Shown piece by piece: positions 17,123-26,021 of a DNA stretch of 64,000 nt. This DNA comes from Sulfidibacterium sp036244975. Its GTDB lineage: Bacteria; Bacteroidota; Bacteroidia; Bacteroidales; F082. The notes below the pieces were generated by a model, which saw only the letters and a list, made by a program, of their open reading frames with translations, did not search any database and had not been told where the DNA came from. Positions within the stretch are counted from its first letter, which is position 1, and every line of letters starts with the position of its first letter. The DNA lies in NCBI GenBank assembly GCA_036244975.1, contig BTTE01000003.1:10227-74226 (forward strand). The letters are read 5' to 3'. The translations under genes and the position numbers were made by a program.

Positions 17123-17704
17123 CTACTTCCCTCCTCCAACATTTTCAGGTTCAGCTTCTGACACACGAATAGGAACCAGCTTATTAATTACCTTTATTTT
17201 TTTACTATTTATTAGCTGATCAAACTTTACCCCATAGTATTTGATTGCCGCCTGGTTTTTCATTTCATTAAAAGCCTTGGCAATCGCATCCTGAACCCGG
17301 ATGTACATATTGTAAGATGTCCCCCTGTCGTTCTTTAACGAAACAATACCTTTTGTCATCATTACTTTTTTCCCTAATTCAGGGATGTATTCCTCTTTTA
17401 CTTCAGGATATAACTTGTTATTGGGATGTACAGTCATAAAATCTATAATTTTGTCGACCAGATTATGAACATTAGCCGGTTTCCCGTTTACAAGCATAAA
17501 GTTATGGTTGTTGATAAGGACTTTCAGGACGTTCCGTTCCTTAACATCCAGCTTTTCGCTTTTATTTTTGACCGGCGGGGGCAGAATCCTCGTAATACCG
17601 GTATCAACATTCATGGTTGTCGTAACCAGAAAGAATATCAGCAAAAGGAATGCGATATCCGCTATTGACCCGGCATTTATTTCCGGTGCTGCTCTTTTAG
17701 ACAT
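17123..17704 (-). CDS. exbD: ExbD/TolR-family biopolymer transport protein (second copy)
   Basis: 193 residues. It starts MSKRAAPEINAGSIADIAFL, with the membrane aspartate in SIADIAFLLLIFFL (about 13-26), then a periplasmic domain longer than in the other copy. Two different ExbD paralogues in tandem after one ExbB are common in Bacteroidota and suggest a hetero-oligomeric energiser. It lies eight bases after the four-helix membrane protein gene and is coupled to the next exbD. Confidence 0.9.
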   Translation of the reverse strand: MSKRAAPEINAGSIADIAFLLLIFFLVTTTMNVDTGITRILPPPVKNKSEKLDVKERNVLKVLINNHNFMLVNGKPANVHNLVDKIIDFMTVHPNNKLYPEVKEEYIPELGKKVMMTKGIVSLKNDRGTSYNMYIRVQDAIAKAFNEMKNQAAIKYYGVKFDQLINSKKIKVINKLVPIRVSEAEPENVGGGK

Positions 17705-17712
17705 AACTTATT

Positions 17713-18129
17713 TTATTTAAATAATTTCACAATTCCTGAATACAGGATGGTGATAACAGACAATCCGATAGTGATGTAAGAGGCAATCAGTCCCGCCCCT
17801 ACAAGTTTGGAAGTCTCAGCGGTAATATTATTAGTTTCCAGCTGTAACGGAGTCATGTGATTTGTGGCAAAGCCGTATGAAGCGACCAGGATTACGGCCA
17901 GAATTACAACACTGGCAAGCATTTTAATCAGGTTCTTGGGATTAATAATTATGGTATATACGGGTGCCAGAATAATGACTGCCACACCAAGAAGAAACAT
18001 AAATTTACCCCAATTCAGGAAAGCGTCTGTACTCATAACTCCCGCATAAAAGAGCACTCCGGGAATAGCTGACAAAATCAGCAGTGAGTACAAAACCCAT
18101 CTGGCGATATTTGCTATTTTATCTTTCAT
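17713..18129 (-). CDS. Small four-helix inner-membrane protein of the ExbB/ExbD cluster
   Basis: 138 residues with four hydrophobic segments (about 10-30, 38-60, 68-90, 108-135). I recognise no catalytic or named domain. It lies between exbB (six bases) and exbD (eight bases), so it is clearly part of the operon and may be an accessory subunit of the energy-transducing complex. That role is inferred from position only. Confidence 0.75.
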   Translation of the reverse strand: MKDKIANIARWVLYSLLILSAIPGVLFYAGVMSTDAFLNWGKFMFLLGVAVIILAPVYTIIINPKNLIKMLASVVILAVILVASYGFATNHMTPLQLETNNITAETSKLVGAGLIASYITIGLSVITILYSGIVKLFK

Positions 18130-18135
18130 GGCAGA

Positions 18136-18945
18136 TTATTTTTTATAGTGTTTAGCCACAATATCAATGAAAGCAATGGAGGTATCTTCCATATCACTAA
18201 CCAAACTGTCAATTTTTGAAATAATATAATTGTAAAAAACCTGAAGAATAACGGCAACAATCAAACCAAACAGGGTTGTTAACAAAGCAACTTTAATACC
18301 ACCGGCAACAACTGCAGGGCTAATCTCTCCGGCTGTGGCAATATCATTAAAAGTTTCAATCATACCAATAACTGTTCCCATAAATCCTAACATAGGAGCC
18401 AGGGCGATAAACAGTGAAATCCAACTCACACCGTTTTCAAGTCTTCCGGTTACAACACTACCGTAAGCAATAATGGATTTCTCTACGTCTTCCAGTCCGT
18501 TGTCATAACGGTTGAGGCCTTCGGCAAAAATGGCAGCTACCGGCCCGCGGGTATTGCGGCAAACTTCTCTTGCTCCTTCAACATCATTATGACCCAATGA
18601 TTCTTCCACGTTTTTCAATAGTTTTTTCGAGTTAATGGAAGCCAGGGTCAAATAAAGGATACGTTCAATGGCAATGGCCAGACCGAAGATAAACGTTAAC
18701 AGGATAATACCCATAAATCCGGGACCCCCCTGAATAAACTCTTCCTTTAAAACCTGGTGAAATGACTTTGGTTGTGCGGAAGCAGCAGGTGCTGTGGCAG
18801 CAACGGCGGTTGTGTCTTTTGCTGTCGAATCTTGTTTGACAACGGTTGTGGTATCATTTGCTGTGGTGTCCTGAGCATAAACAAAATTTGAAAACCCAAT
18901 GGTTAACATAGCAGCAATTGAAATGAATGCAATTAATTTTTTCAT
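18136..18945 (-). CDS. exbB: MotA/TolQ/ExbB-family proton channel protein
   Basis: 269 residues. A cleavable-type signal (1-24, ending VYAQ) is followed by a Thr/Ala-rich low-complexity segment (about 25-60), which E. coli ExbB lacks. Three membrane helices follow: about 74-95, 172-195 and 210-238. The family region APMLGFMGTVIGMIETF lies about 183-199. It is the proton-channel half of an ExbB-ExbD energiser in the inner membrane. Operon order is exbB, four-helix protein, exbD, exbD; tonB is not in the window. Confidence 0.92.
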   Translation of the reverse strand: MKKLIAFISIAAMLTIGFSNFVYAQDTTANDTTTVVKQDSTAKDTTAVAATAPAASAQPKSFHQVLKEEFIQGGPGFMGIILLTFIFGLAIAIERILYLTLASINSKKLLKNVEESLGHNDVEGAREVCRNTRGPVAAIFAEGLNRYDNGLEDVEKSIIAYGSVVTGRLENGVSWISLFIALAPMLGFMGTVIGMIETFNDIATAGEISPAVVAGGIKVALLTTLFGLIVAVILQVFYNYIISKIDSLVSDMEDTSIAFIDIVAKHYKK

Positions 18946-18974
18946 GATTGATAAAAATTGATTAAAATGATTTT

Positions 18975-18991
18975 ACATTTTCTGAAAATGT
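18975..18991. repeat. 17-bp palindrome at the exbB transcription start
   Basis: ACATTTTC-T-GAAAATGT is an exact palindrome around a single central base. It lies directly downstream of the -7 element at 18997-19004 and covers the expected start site, so it may be an operator or a 5' hairpin. Confidence 0.45.
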
Positions 18992-18996
18992 GGTTA

Positions 18997-19004
18997 CAAA
19001 AATA
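18997..19004 (-). promoter_or_regulatory. -7 element of the exbB operon
   Basis: CAAAAATA reads TATTTTTG on the minus strand. It is a perfect match, about 50 bases upstream of the exbB start, giving a leader of about 45 bases. Confidence 0.5.
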
Positions 19005-19073
19005 TAAATTATTTGATTAAGAACTCTTTTTAAGTATTAATAAATAAAACAAAAACTATTTTCCTTTTATCAG

Positions 19074-19161
19074 CGGAGAGGGCGGGATTCGAACCCGCGA
19101 TACCCTTTAGAGGTATACACGCTTTCCAGGCGTGCCTCTTCAACCACTCGAGCACCTCTCC
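19074..19161 (-). tRNA. tRNA-Ser (anticodon GGA)
   Basis: The acceptor stem GGAGAGG/CCTCTCC closes a class II tRNA with discriminator G. The D-loop has GAGTGGTTGAAG, the anticodon loop is CTGGAAA (anticodon GGA), the variable arm is long, and the T-arm reads GCGGGTTCGAATCCCGC. It decodes UCC and UCU serine codons. CCA is not encoded. No integrase or duplicated 3' end is seen nearby. Confidence 0.96.
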
Positions 19162-19194
19162 TTTTTCCAGGACGCCAAAAGTATAAAAATATTC

Positions 19195-20226
19195 TTAATA
19201 CACTGTAATTTCTCCTCTTAAGGACAAATTCATAATGACTCTAAATTTCCCGGGTGTGAGGTTTTGCCCCAGCAGAAACATACTTTTTGTCAAGGCAGCC
19301 TCTGTGGTGCTATCATATCCACTGATAATTCCGATCTCTTTCAGCTTTAAAGAGGTGTCGTATTTCCCTTGTTCGACGGCTCCTGCCGGACATTGTGATA
19401 CATTTATAATATATAATCCATTTCCCACTGCCGTTTTTAAAGCTGCAATAAACCACGCTTCCATGGTGGCATTTCCCGAACCGAAAGTTTCCAAAATCAC
19501 AACCTTTAAATCAGAGATGTTAAGGATGGCTTCAACAGCTTCTTTTGAAATTCCCGGAAATAATTTTAAAATAACGATACGGTTATCCAAAACTTTATGG
19601 ATTTTCAGCTTCTTAAAATTAGGTTTCAGGATATTGTGTTTATTATATTTAAGGTAAACGCCTACTTCTGCCAGCGTCGGATAATTAGGCGAAACAAAAG
19701 CATTAAAGTTTTCGGCATTATATTTTATGGTCCGGTTGGCACGCAACAAATGGTTTTCAAAATAGATACACACTTCCGGAATTACCAGTGTGTTATCTTC
19801 GGTGGCAGCAGCCAGCTCGATGGCGGTTATGAAATTTTCTCTGCCATCGTTGCGTAAAACGCCGAGCGGCAACTGCGAACCGGTGAAAATTACCGGTTTG
19901 TTCAGATTCTCAAGCATAAAACTCAGCGCCGAAGCCGTGTAAGCCATGGTGTCGGAACCATGCAACACCACAAAACCATCAAAAGTTTCATAATTCTTTT
20001 CGATAACCTCTGCCAGCTGAATCCAGTGTGCCGGATTTATGTCGCTGGAATCGATAAGCGGGTCAAAGCAAAAAAACTCCAAATGATAATGAAACCGTTT
20101 TAGTTCCGGAATCTGACCGTAAATACCTTCAAAATCGAAAGGCTTTAGCGAACCGGTTTTCGGGTCTTTAATCATTCCTATGGTTCCGCCGGTATAAATA
20201 ATGAGCAGGCTGACTTGATTTTCCAT
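19195..20226 (-). CDS. ansA: Type I (cytoplasmic) L-asparaginase
   Basis: 343 residues without a signal peptide. The first catalytic threonine is T12 in IYTGGTIGM, and the second motif is LHGSDTMAYTASAL (88-101, T93). The ligand-binding loop HLLRANRT is also present. It hydrolyses asparagine to aspartate and ammonia in the cytosol; cytoplasmic type I enzymes have lower affinity than the periplasmic type. The gene starts four bases after tatD and is presumably cotranscribed. Confidence 0.93.
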   Translation of the reverse strand: MENQVSLLIIYTGGTIGMIKDPKTGSLKPFDFEGIYGQIPELKRFHYHLEFFCFDPLIDSSDINPAHWIQLAEVIEKNYETFDGFVVLHGSDTMAYTASALSFMLENLNKPVIFTGSQLPLGVLRNDGRENFITAIELAAATEDNTLVIPEVCIYFENHLLRANRTIKYNAENFNAFVSPNYPTLAEVGVYLKYNKHNILKPNFKKLKIHKVLDNRIVILKLFPGISKEAVEAILNISDLKVVILETFGSGNATMEAWFIAALKTAVGNGLYIINVSQCPAGAVEQGKYDTSLKLKEIGIISGYDSTTEAALTKSMFLLGQNLTPGKFRVIMNLSLRGEITVY

Positions 20227-20230
20227 ATTC

Positions 20231-21004
20231 TTACAATTTCTTAAAAAAGAGGTTTTCGGCTGTCCTGCCGGTAGTTTCGGCTACCGCTTCCAGCGGAATA
20301 TTTCTCACATCAGCAATTTTTTGTGCCACAAAAAGCAGGTAAGCGCTCTGGTTTCGTTTTCCCCGGAAGGGAACCGGCGTCAGATAAGGGGCATCCGTTT
20401 CCAAAACCAGCGTTTCTAACGGCAATTGGCTGACGACCTCTGCCAGTCCGCTGTTCTTAAAGGTAACAATCCCGCCAATGCCCATTTTAAACCCGGTATC
20501 CATGATCTGTTTTGCATCTTCCAAAGTTCCTGTAAAACAGTGGAAAACACCGTTTAGTTCATCGGTAAGTTCTTCTTTTACAATTTGATGTGTTAGCGCA
20601 AAAGCGTTGCGGGTGTGAATAGAAACAGCCAGTCGATATTTTTTGGCCATTTGCAATTGCCGGCGGAAGGCTTCTTTTTGTTCAGCTTCAAAAGTGCTGT
20701 CCCGGTACAGGTCGATGCCGATTTCGCCCACCCCGTAATAATTTCCGGTGGTCAGTTGCTGTTCCACCAGTTTTAGTTCTCTTTTATAATCTGCTTTCAC
20801 CGAAGTGGGATGTAGTCCCATCATAGGAAAACAATGTTGGGGGAAAGCGGCGGACAACGCTCTCAGGTCGCCTAGTGTTGTACTGTCGATGTTGGGCAGA
20901 AGCATGTGTTCCACCCCGTTTTCCAAGGCGTTATTGATAATTTGCTCCCGGTCTTTGGTAAAATCATTTAGATAAAGATGGGTATGTGTGTCCGTTAAAA
21001 TCAT
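20231..21004 (-). CDS. tatD: TatD-family metal-dependent hydrolase/DNase
   Basis: 257 residues. Metal ligands of the amidohydrolase-like barrel are visible: T-D-T-H7-T-H9 at the start, GEIGID (Glu), HTRNA, HCFTGT, and ETDAPYLTP near the end. TatD proteins are 3'-5' exonucleases or D-aminoacyl-tRNA-deacylase-like. It is cytosolic, with the usual length. It heads a two-gene operon with ansA, four bases apart. Confidence 0.92.
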   Translation of the reverse strand: MILTDTHTHLYLNDFTKDREQIINNALENGVEHMLLPNIDSTTLGDLRALSAAFPQHCFPMMGLHPTSVKADYKRELKLVEQQLTTGNYYGVGEIGIDLYRDSTFEAEQKEAFRRQLQMAKKYRLAVSIHTRNAFALTHQIVKEELTDELNGVFHCFTGTLEDAKQIMDTGFKMGIGGIVTFKNSGLAEVVSQLPLETLVLETDAPYLTPVPFRGKRNQSAYLLFVAQKIADVRNIPLEAVAETTGRTAENLFFKKL

Positions 21005-21008
21005 GCGG

Positions 21009-21016
21009 CAAAAATA
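21009..21016 (-). promoter_or_regulatory. -7 element of tatD-ansA
   Basis: CAAAAATA reads TATTTTTG on the minus strand and ends only four bases before the tatD start codon at 21004. The transcript would be almost leaderless, unless a second promoter lies further upstream. Confidence 0.5.
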
Positions 21017-21116
21017 GGGGAAAAAACAGGAAGCGCCTAAAGTGTGCTAAAGTTTGGCATTGCTGTCCCTTCAGGTGAGCTTTGCACCTGATTTATAAGG
21101 ATAACAACTCCAAATT

Positions 21117-21323
21117 TCAGACACTTTCTTCTTCCTGCATCTCTTTCAACAGGGTGTTCACCTCTTCTTCCGTTTTGTACAACACATTTTTACAAATACG
21201 AATAAGCCCGGCAGCCCGTTTTACTTTTGCAGAGAGCTCGTCCACCGAGATGTCTTCGTTTTCAATTTCAGCCACAATATTTTCCAGCTCTTCTATGGCT
21301 TCCGTGTAGTTTTGTTTTTTCAT
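21117..21323 (-). CDS. xseB: Exodeoxyribonuclease VII small subunit
   Basis: 68 residues of amphipathic helix with the family pattern YTEAIEELENIVAEIENE near the start and a conserved leucine/lysine-rich second helix. It assembles with XseA to degrade single-stranded DNA from both ends. Its start overlaps the xseA stop by four bases, so translation is coupled. Confidence 0.93.
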   Translation of the reverse strand: MKKQNYTEAIEELENIVAEIENEDISVDELSAKVKRAAGLIRICKNVLYKTEEEVNTLLKEMQEEESV

Positions 21324-22723
21324 AGGTCTGTTTTTTCGCGTTTTTCTTCAATGATACTTTCAATTTCTCCTTTGTACAACCGGGTTGTCAGCCTGTTGCC
21401 CGGTTTGGCATCCGCAGCCGATTTCAGAATTTTTCCATTTAAAGAGGTAACACTGTAACCTCTTTTCAGGATGTTTTCGGGTTTCAACAGTTCTGTTTTA
21501 TTTTCCAGCAAAGAGAGCCGGCTGCCGGCTTTTTGTACGGATTGTCCGGCGTGGATCGCCATCAACTTCCGAAGGTTTTTCAGTCTTTGTTCAGCCTGAT
21601 GAATCTGTTGGATGGGTTGATATTTTAAACGGGAGGCTCTCCTTTGAAGCTGCTGCCCGGCTTTGTCCAAAATTACCCGGCTCAATTGTTCCACCCGCCT
21701 TGTCAGGAAATTCCAGTCGGTTTTTTTATGATTAAAAAGGTTTTTTGTGTGTACTTCAAACATTTTTACCAGCTGTGAAAGATGCTGATGCTCTGTTGCC
21801 AACAACCGGCCGGCATAATGGTCTGTTTTTGTTTCGGCTGTCTCCAGCCTGTCGGCAAAATCCTGAAATTGCCCGAGAAGAAAATGGCCGGCTTCCGTGG
21901 GTGTTATTTTATTGGCAAAAGCCACCATTTGAACGACGGTGAGATTGGTGGAGTGGCCTATTCCCGTAATGACCGGAAGCGGGAAAGTGGCTACCATTTT
22001 GGCCAGGTGATAATTGTCGTAGGCATTAAGTCCTACATCACCACCGCCACCGCGGATAATAGTGACCACATCAAAATCTTCGCGATGGGTGGCAATGGCC
22101 TGAAGCTGTAAGCCAATAGATTCCACGGCGACATCGCCCTGCAAAAGAGCCGGGAAGAGGGAAAGCGTAAATTTGTAATGCCGGCTGTTGTTTTGAAGAA
22201 TATTTTTAAAATCGCTGAAACCTTTGCTGGTTTCTATGGAGATAACGGCCACCCGTTTGGGCAATAGGGGTAACCGGCGTTTTTTATTTTCATCAAGAAG
22301 GCCCTCTTTTTTCAGTCGTTCGATGGTCAGCTGTTTTTCGCGTGCCATTTCACCCAGCGTAAAGCTCGGTTCAATGTCAAGAATATTCAGCGCTAATCCG
22401 TAGCGTTCGTGGTAACCCACTTTGGCGAGGAACAATATTTTCAGGCCGTCTTTTAAAGGCTCTCCGGTAACTGATTTGAATTTTTGGTTGATTTTATTGT
22501 AGTTACCGGCCCAGATGTTGGCTCTGATTTGTGCTTTGATCAGTCCGTTTTGTTTTTCCACGAGGTCGGGATAACAGTGGCCGCTTTTGGGATAAAAGTT
22601 GAGTTTGGTAATTTCGGCTTTCACCCAGTAATAATCGGGAAAAGCACGTCCAATAGCCCGGCTGATGCCTGATGAAATCTCCAGCAGGCTGTATATTTTT
22701 CTGTTTTCTGTTGTTTGCGTCAT
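21320..22723 (-). CDS. xseA: Exodeoxyribonuclease VII large subunit
   Basis: 467 residues from ATG 22723. A TTG at 22738 would add five codons, but it lies two bases from the -7 element, so transcripts should start after it. The N-terminal OB fold (about 10-110, with WVKAEITKLNFYPKSGHCY) is followed by the catalytic domain, which has ISIETSKGFSDF, IIRGGGGDVGLNAYDN and PVITGIGHSTN. A long coiled-coil region and C-terminal beta segment (KRGYSVTSLNGK) complete the family layout. It degrades single-stranded DNA with XseB, encoded directly downstream. Confidence 0.94.
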   Translation of the reverse strand: MTQTTENRKIYSLLEISSGISRAIGRAFPDYYWVKAEITKLNFYPKSGHCYPDLVEKQNGLIKAQIRANIWAGNYNKINQKFKSVTGEPLKDGLKILFLAKVGYHERYGLALNILDIEPSFTLGEMAREKQLTIERLKKEGLLDENKKRRLPLLPKRVAVISIETSKGFSDFKNILQNNSRHYKFTLSLFPALLQGDVAVESIGLQLQAIATHREDFDVVTIIRGGGGDVGLNAYDNYHLAKMVATFPLPVITGIGHSTNLTVVQMVAFANKITPTEAGHFLLGQFQDFADRLETAETKTDHYAGRLLATEHQHLSQLVKMFEVHTKNLFNHKKTDWNFLTRRVEQLSRVILDKAGQQLQRRASRLKYQPIQQIHQAEQRLKNLRKLMAIHAGQSVQKAGSRLSLLENKTELLKPENILKRGYSVTSLNGKILKSAADAKPGNRLTTRLYKGEIESIIEEKREKTDL

Positions 22724-22739
22724 GGCATTGTTCCCCAAG

Positions 22740-22747
22740 CAAAGATA
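22740..22747 (-). promoter_or_regulatory. -7 element of xseA-xseB
   Basis: CAAAGATA reads TATCTTTG on the minus strand, 16 bases upstream of ATG 22723. Its position decides the xseA start. Confidence 0.55.
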
Positions 22748-22795
22748 GAAAAGAATTTTACCGTTCTCTGCCGGCTTAGGTTACGAAAACTTTAT

Positions 22796-22803
22796 TAATT
22801 TTG
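22796..22803 (+). promoter_or_regulatory. -7 element of the GT4/GH130 locus
   Basis: TAATTTTG is a perfect TAnnTTTG match, 31 bases before ATG 22835. It is divergent from the xseA promoter about 50 bases away. Confidence 0.55.
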
Positions 22804-22834
22804 GTATTTAACAATAACAACATAAATTTTAACG

Positions 22835-25069
22835 ATGAAAGCAGCAATAATCAGTACCTATCCTCCCCGCGAGTGCGGCATAGCCACTTTCACCGAGAAT
22901 CTTATCCGCACATTGCCTGAGCAAATGGAAGGAAAGGCAGAGAAAGCGTCCGTTTTTGTGGTTGCCGTAACCGATAAAGAAGGGGCGTATGCTTATCCCG
23001 ACATTGTGAAATTTAGTATTCACGAGAGTCATCAGAAAGATTATCTGAAAGCGGCTGACTTTATCAATTATTCGGCTGATATCTGCATCCTTCAACATGA
23101 GTATGGCATTTTTGGCGGAACCAGCGGAGTGTATATCCTCCCACTAATCAACCGGCTTAAAGTGCCATTGCTTGTTACTTTCCACACTGTTTTGAGAGAC
23201 CCCTCATTTAGCGAAAAGGCTATTCTTCGCGAAATCGGAAAACAAGCAGATAAAATAGTAGTTATGAGCAAAATGGCGGTAAAATTCCTGGTTGATATTT
23301 ACCAGATACCGCGAAAAAAAATCGTTATCATCCAGCATGGATTTCCTGTTTTCGACTATGAAAATCATGATAAATACAAACAGAAATTTCATCTCAAAAG
23401 TAAAATCACCATAACAACTTTTGGTCTGCTCAGCAGGGACAAAGGAATAGAAACCGTGCTAAAAGCTTTGCCGAAGGTAGTTGAGAAATATCCCGGTGTG
23501 GTTTATCAGATTCTGGGAAAAACCCATCCGGGGGTGATAAAAGTATCGGGCGAAGAGTACCGCCATTATCTGAAAAGGCTGGTACAGAAAAACAACCTGG
23601 AGAAACACGTGATGTTTATTGACGGTTTTCTCGAAGAGCCTGATTTGTGTGCTTATCTTTCGGCTACGGATATTTACATTACGCCCTATCCCAATGTAAC
23701 ACAGATTACGAGCGGGACGTTGGCCTATGCGGTAGGTTCGGGTGCAGCGGTAGTTTCCACCCCTTACTGGCATGCTGCGGAGCTGATTGATAAAGGCAGG
23801 GGTCGTCTTTTCCCGTTTAACGACCACGAAGCGCTTACCAATGTGCTGATTGATTTGCTGGACCATCCTGCTAAAATGCAGGCAATACGCAACCGGGCTT
23901 ACGCTTATGGTCAAAAAGTTACCTGGCCTTTGCAGGGGAAAAAATATTTGAGAGCTGCCGAGCACGCCCTGAGAAAATACCACAGACCCAACCAGCCAAA
24001 AGAAAAAATTGTTGATCTGACAATTTTGCCTTCACTGGATTTGACACATTTCAGGCTGCTTACGGATACTACCGGAATCCTGCAGCATGCCCGATACAGT
24101 ATTCCAGATTATCGTCACGGCTATTGCCTCGATGATAATGCGCGGGCGTTGCTGGTTATGAATATGGCTTATGAAAGACAAAAAGAACCGGAAGCCATCA
24201 ACTTTATGTCGGTTTATCTTTCTTACATCAATTACATGCAAAACCCGGATGGCAGCTTTCGGAATTTTCTCAGCTACGGCCATAAATTTCTTGATAAAAA
24301 AAGCTCGGAAGATGCCTTTGGCCGGACGATTTGGGCCTTGGGCTATCTGCTGGCCCATGCGCCGAACGATGCTTTTTTTCAGATAGCTCATCAGCTTTTT
24401 AATCAGTCGTTCGGTATTTTTAAAGATTTAAAAAGCCTCCGGGGAATTGCCAATACGATGCTGGGTATCCGCCATTATCTCGAACGTTTTCCTTACGATG
24501 AAGGAATGGTGAATATTATGAATGACCTTGCCGGTAAATTAACGGATGCCTTTGAAGAGGAGAATAGCCCGGACTGGCATTGGTTTGAGCCGATTTTGAC
24601 TTACGATAACGGATTGTTGCCTGCTGCTTTGTTTTATGCTTATGAGAAAACGGAGCAAACCAAATACCTGAAGGTAGCCGAAGAAAGTATGAATTTTCTG
24701 GAAAGTGTTACTTTCAAGGGTGATCATTTCGCACTCGTAGGAAACGATGGGTGGTACCGGAAAGGGGGGAAACGTGCCAGATTTGCCCAACAACCTGTTG
24801 ATGCTATGGGAATGGTACTTATGTACGAAAAAGCGTATCTCAGTACAGAGAATAAAAAAGATTACCTCAATAAAATGTTTATAGCATTCAAGTGGTTTCT
24901 CGGTGAAAATGATTTGCGTATTCCTTTGTTTGATTATGAGACCAAAGGCTGTTGCGACGGACTGGAAAAGGATGGGGTAAACCGTAACCAGGGAGCCGAA
25001 AGTTTGTTGGCCTATTTGTTATCACACATGATTGTGCTGGAGGCTTTTGAAAAAGAAAAAACCACTTAA
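22835..25069 (+). CDS. GT4 glycosyltransferase fused to a C-terminal alpha/alpha-toroid domain
   Basis: 744 residues. Residues about 1-385 are a GT-B glycosyltransferase: STYPPRECGIATFTENL opens the acceptor side, and TTFGLLSRDKGIETVLKAL plus PYPNVTQITSGTLAYAVGSG mark the donor domain. After a short linker, residues about 390-744 are helical with repeated motifs of (alpha/alpha)6 carbohydrate enzymes: YCLDDNARAL, EDAFGRTIWALGY, WHWFEPILTYDNG and GCCDGL...NRNQGAESLLAYLL. It is cytosolic. The second domain could be a hydrolase, a lyase or only a glycan-binding module; I do not know. It starts a locus with GH130 (12 bases downstream) and another GT4 gene, so it probably builds or remodels a mannoside. 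Donor and product are unproven. Confidence 0.82.
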   Translation: MKAAIISTYPPRECGIATFTENLIRTLPEQMEGKAEKASVFVVAVTDKEGAYAYPDIVKFSIHESHQKDYLKAADFINYSADICILQHEYGIFGGTSGVYILPLINRLKVPLLVTFHTVLRDPSFSEKAILREIGKQADKIVVMSKMAVKFLVDIYQIPRKKIVIIQHGFPVFDYENHDKYKQKFHLKSKITITTFGLLSRDKGIETVLKALPKVVEKYPGVVYQILGKTHPGVIKVSGEEYRHYLKRLVQKNNLEKHVMFIDGFLEEPDLCAYLSATDIYITPYPNVTQITSGTLAYAVGSGAAVVSTPYWHAAELIDKGRGRLFPFNDHEALTNVLIDLLDHPAKMQAIRNRAYAYGQKVTWPLQGKKYLRAAEHALRKYHRPNQPKEKIVDLTILPSLDLTHFRLLTDTTGILQHARYSIPDYRHGYCLDDNARALLVMNMAYERQKEPEAINFMSVYLSYINYMQNPDGSFRNFLSYGHKFLDKKSSEDAFGRTIWALGYLLAHAPNDAFFQIAHQLFNQSFGIFKDLKSLRGIANTMLGIRHYLERFPYDEGMVNIMNDLAGKLTDAFEEENSPDWHWFEPILTYDNGLLPAALFYAYEKTEQTKYLKVAEESMNFLESVTFKGDHFALVGNDGWYRKGGKRARFAQQPVDAMGMVLMYEKAYLSTENKKDYLNKMFIAFKWFLGENDLRIPLFDYETKGCCDGLEKDGVNRNQGAESLLAYLLSHMIVLEAFEKEKTT

Positions 25070-25081
25070 AAATGAGCCAAA

Positions 25082-26014
25082 ATGGAAATAGTAACCCGTT
25101 ATTCCCGTAATCCCATCCTCACCAAAGACGATGTGCCGTATCCTGTGGTTACCGTACACAACGCTGCCGTGGTGAAGTACAACGGAAAGTACATTATGGT
25201 TTTCCGTTCGCATTTGCATAACGGCCGCAGCATTTTGGGAATTGCCGACAGTGAGAACGGCATTGATTTTAAAGTCCGGAAGAAACCTTTTATGACGCCT
25301 GACGACAAAAGCCCGTACAGCGAATATGAATCCTGGAGTATTGAAGACCCGCGGATTACCTGTATTGACGGAGAATACATGATTACTTATAGCGCTTATT
25401 CGCCCCACGGTATTCGTATCGGCCTGGCAAAAACCCGTGATTTTGAAACGGTGGAACGCTTTTCCATGATTACCGAAGCCGACTACCGTAATGTGGTGCT
25501 GTTTCCCGAAAAATTTAACGGTCTTTATGCCCGGCTTGACCGGCCACATTCGGAGATAAGTCCCTGGAGCATCTGGATTTCCTGGTCGCCTGATTTGAAG
25601 TATTGGGGTGAATCGCAACGGATTATGGACCCGGGGCAGTATCATTGGGACGAAATGAAAATAGGGCCAGGAGCGCCACCCGTAAAAACCGAAAAAGGAT
25701 GGCTGAGCATTTATCACGGTGTTTTTCCCACCATGGATGGAAGTGTTTACCGGCTGGGCGTTGCACTGCACGATTTACACAATCCTTCCAGGATTATCGG
25801 CGTAGGTGACGACTGGATTCTTCAGCCGGAAGACCCGTGGGAAATTACAGGTTATGTGCACAATGTTGTGTTTTGTTGTGCCGCCGTTCCCGGTGATGAT
25901 GGTACGGTACGGATTTACTGGGGAGGAGCCGATACGGTTATGTGTACCGGTACAGCCCGTATCGATGATTTGGTGGAAATGTGCCTGACAAAAACGAGAA
26001 AAGCCATTCCGTAA
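25082..26014 (+). CDS. GH130-family beta-mannoside phosphorylase/hydrolase (short form)
   Basis: 310 residues with a five-bladed propeller pattern. The catalytic-acid motif is SWSIEDPRIT with D89, and the propeller begins NPILTKDDVPYPVVTVHNAA. GH130 contains phosphorylases that split beta-mannosides with phosphate and some hydrolases. There is no signal peptide, so it is cytosolic, as expected for a phosphorylase. It lies 12 bases after the GT4-toroid gene and seven before the next GT4. Phosphorolysis or synthesis of a beta-1,2- or beta-1,4-mannoside is plausible; the linkage cannot be read from sequence by eye. Confidence 0.85.
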   Translation: MEIVTRYSRNPILTKDDVPYPVVTVHNAAVVKYNGKYIMVFRSHLHNGRSILGIADSENGIDFKVRKKPFMTPDDKSPYSEYESWSIEDPRITCIDGEYMITYSAYSPHGIRIGLAKTRDFETVERFSMITEADYRNVVLFPEKFNGLYARLDRPHSEISPWSIWISWSPDLKYWGESQRIMDPGQYHWDEMKIGPGAPPVKTEKGWLSIYHGVFPTMDGSVYRLGVALHDLHNPSRIIGVGDDWILQPEDPWEITGYVHNVVFCCAAVPGDDGTVRIYWGGADTVMCTGTARIDDLVEMCLTKTRKAIP

Positions 26015-26021
26015 AGGGAAC

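Noticed and set aside
19074..19161. tRNA-Ser as an attachment site of an integrated element
   Set aside because: No integrase, phage-like gene or repeated tRNA 3' end is seen on either side; the flanks are housekeeping genes.
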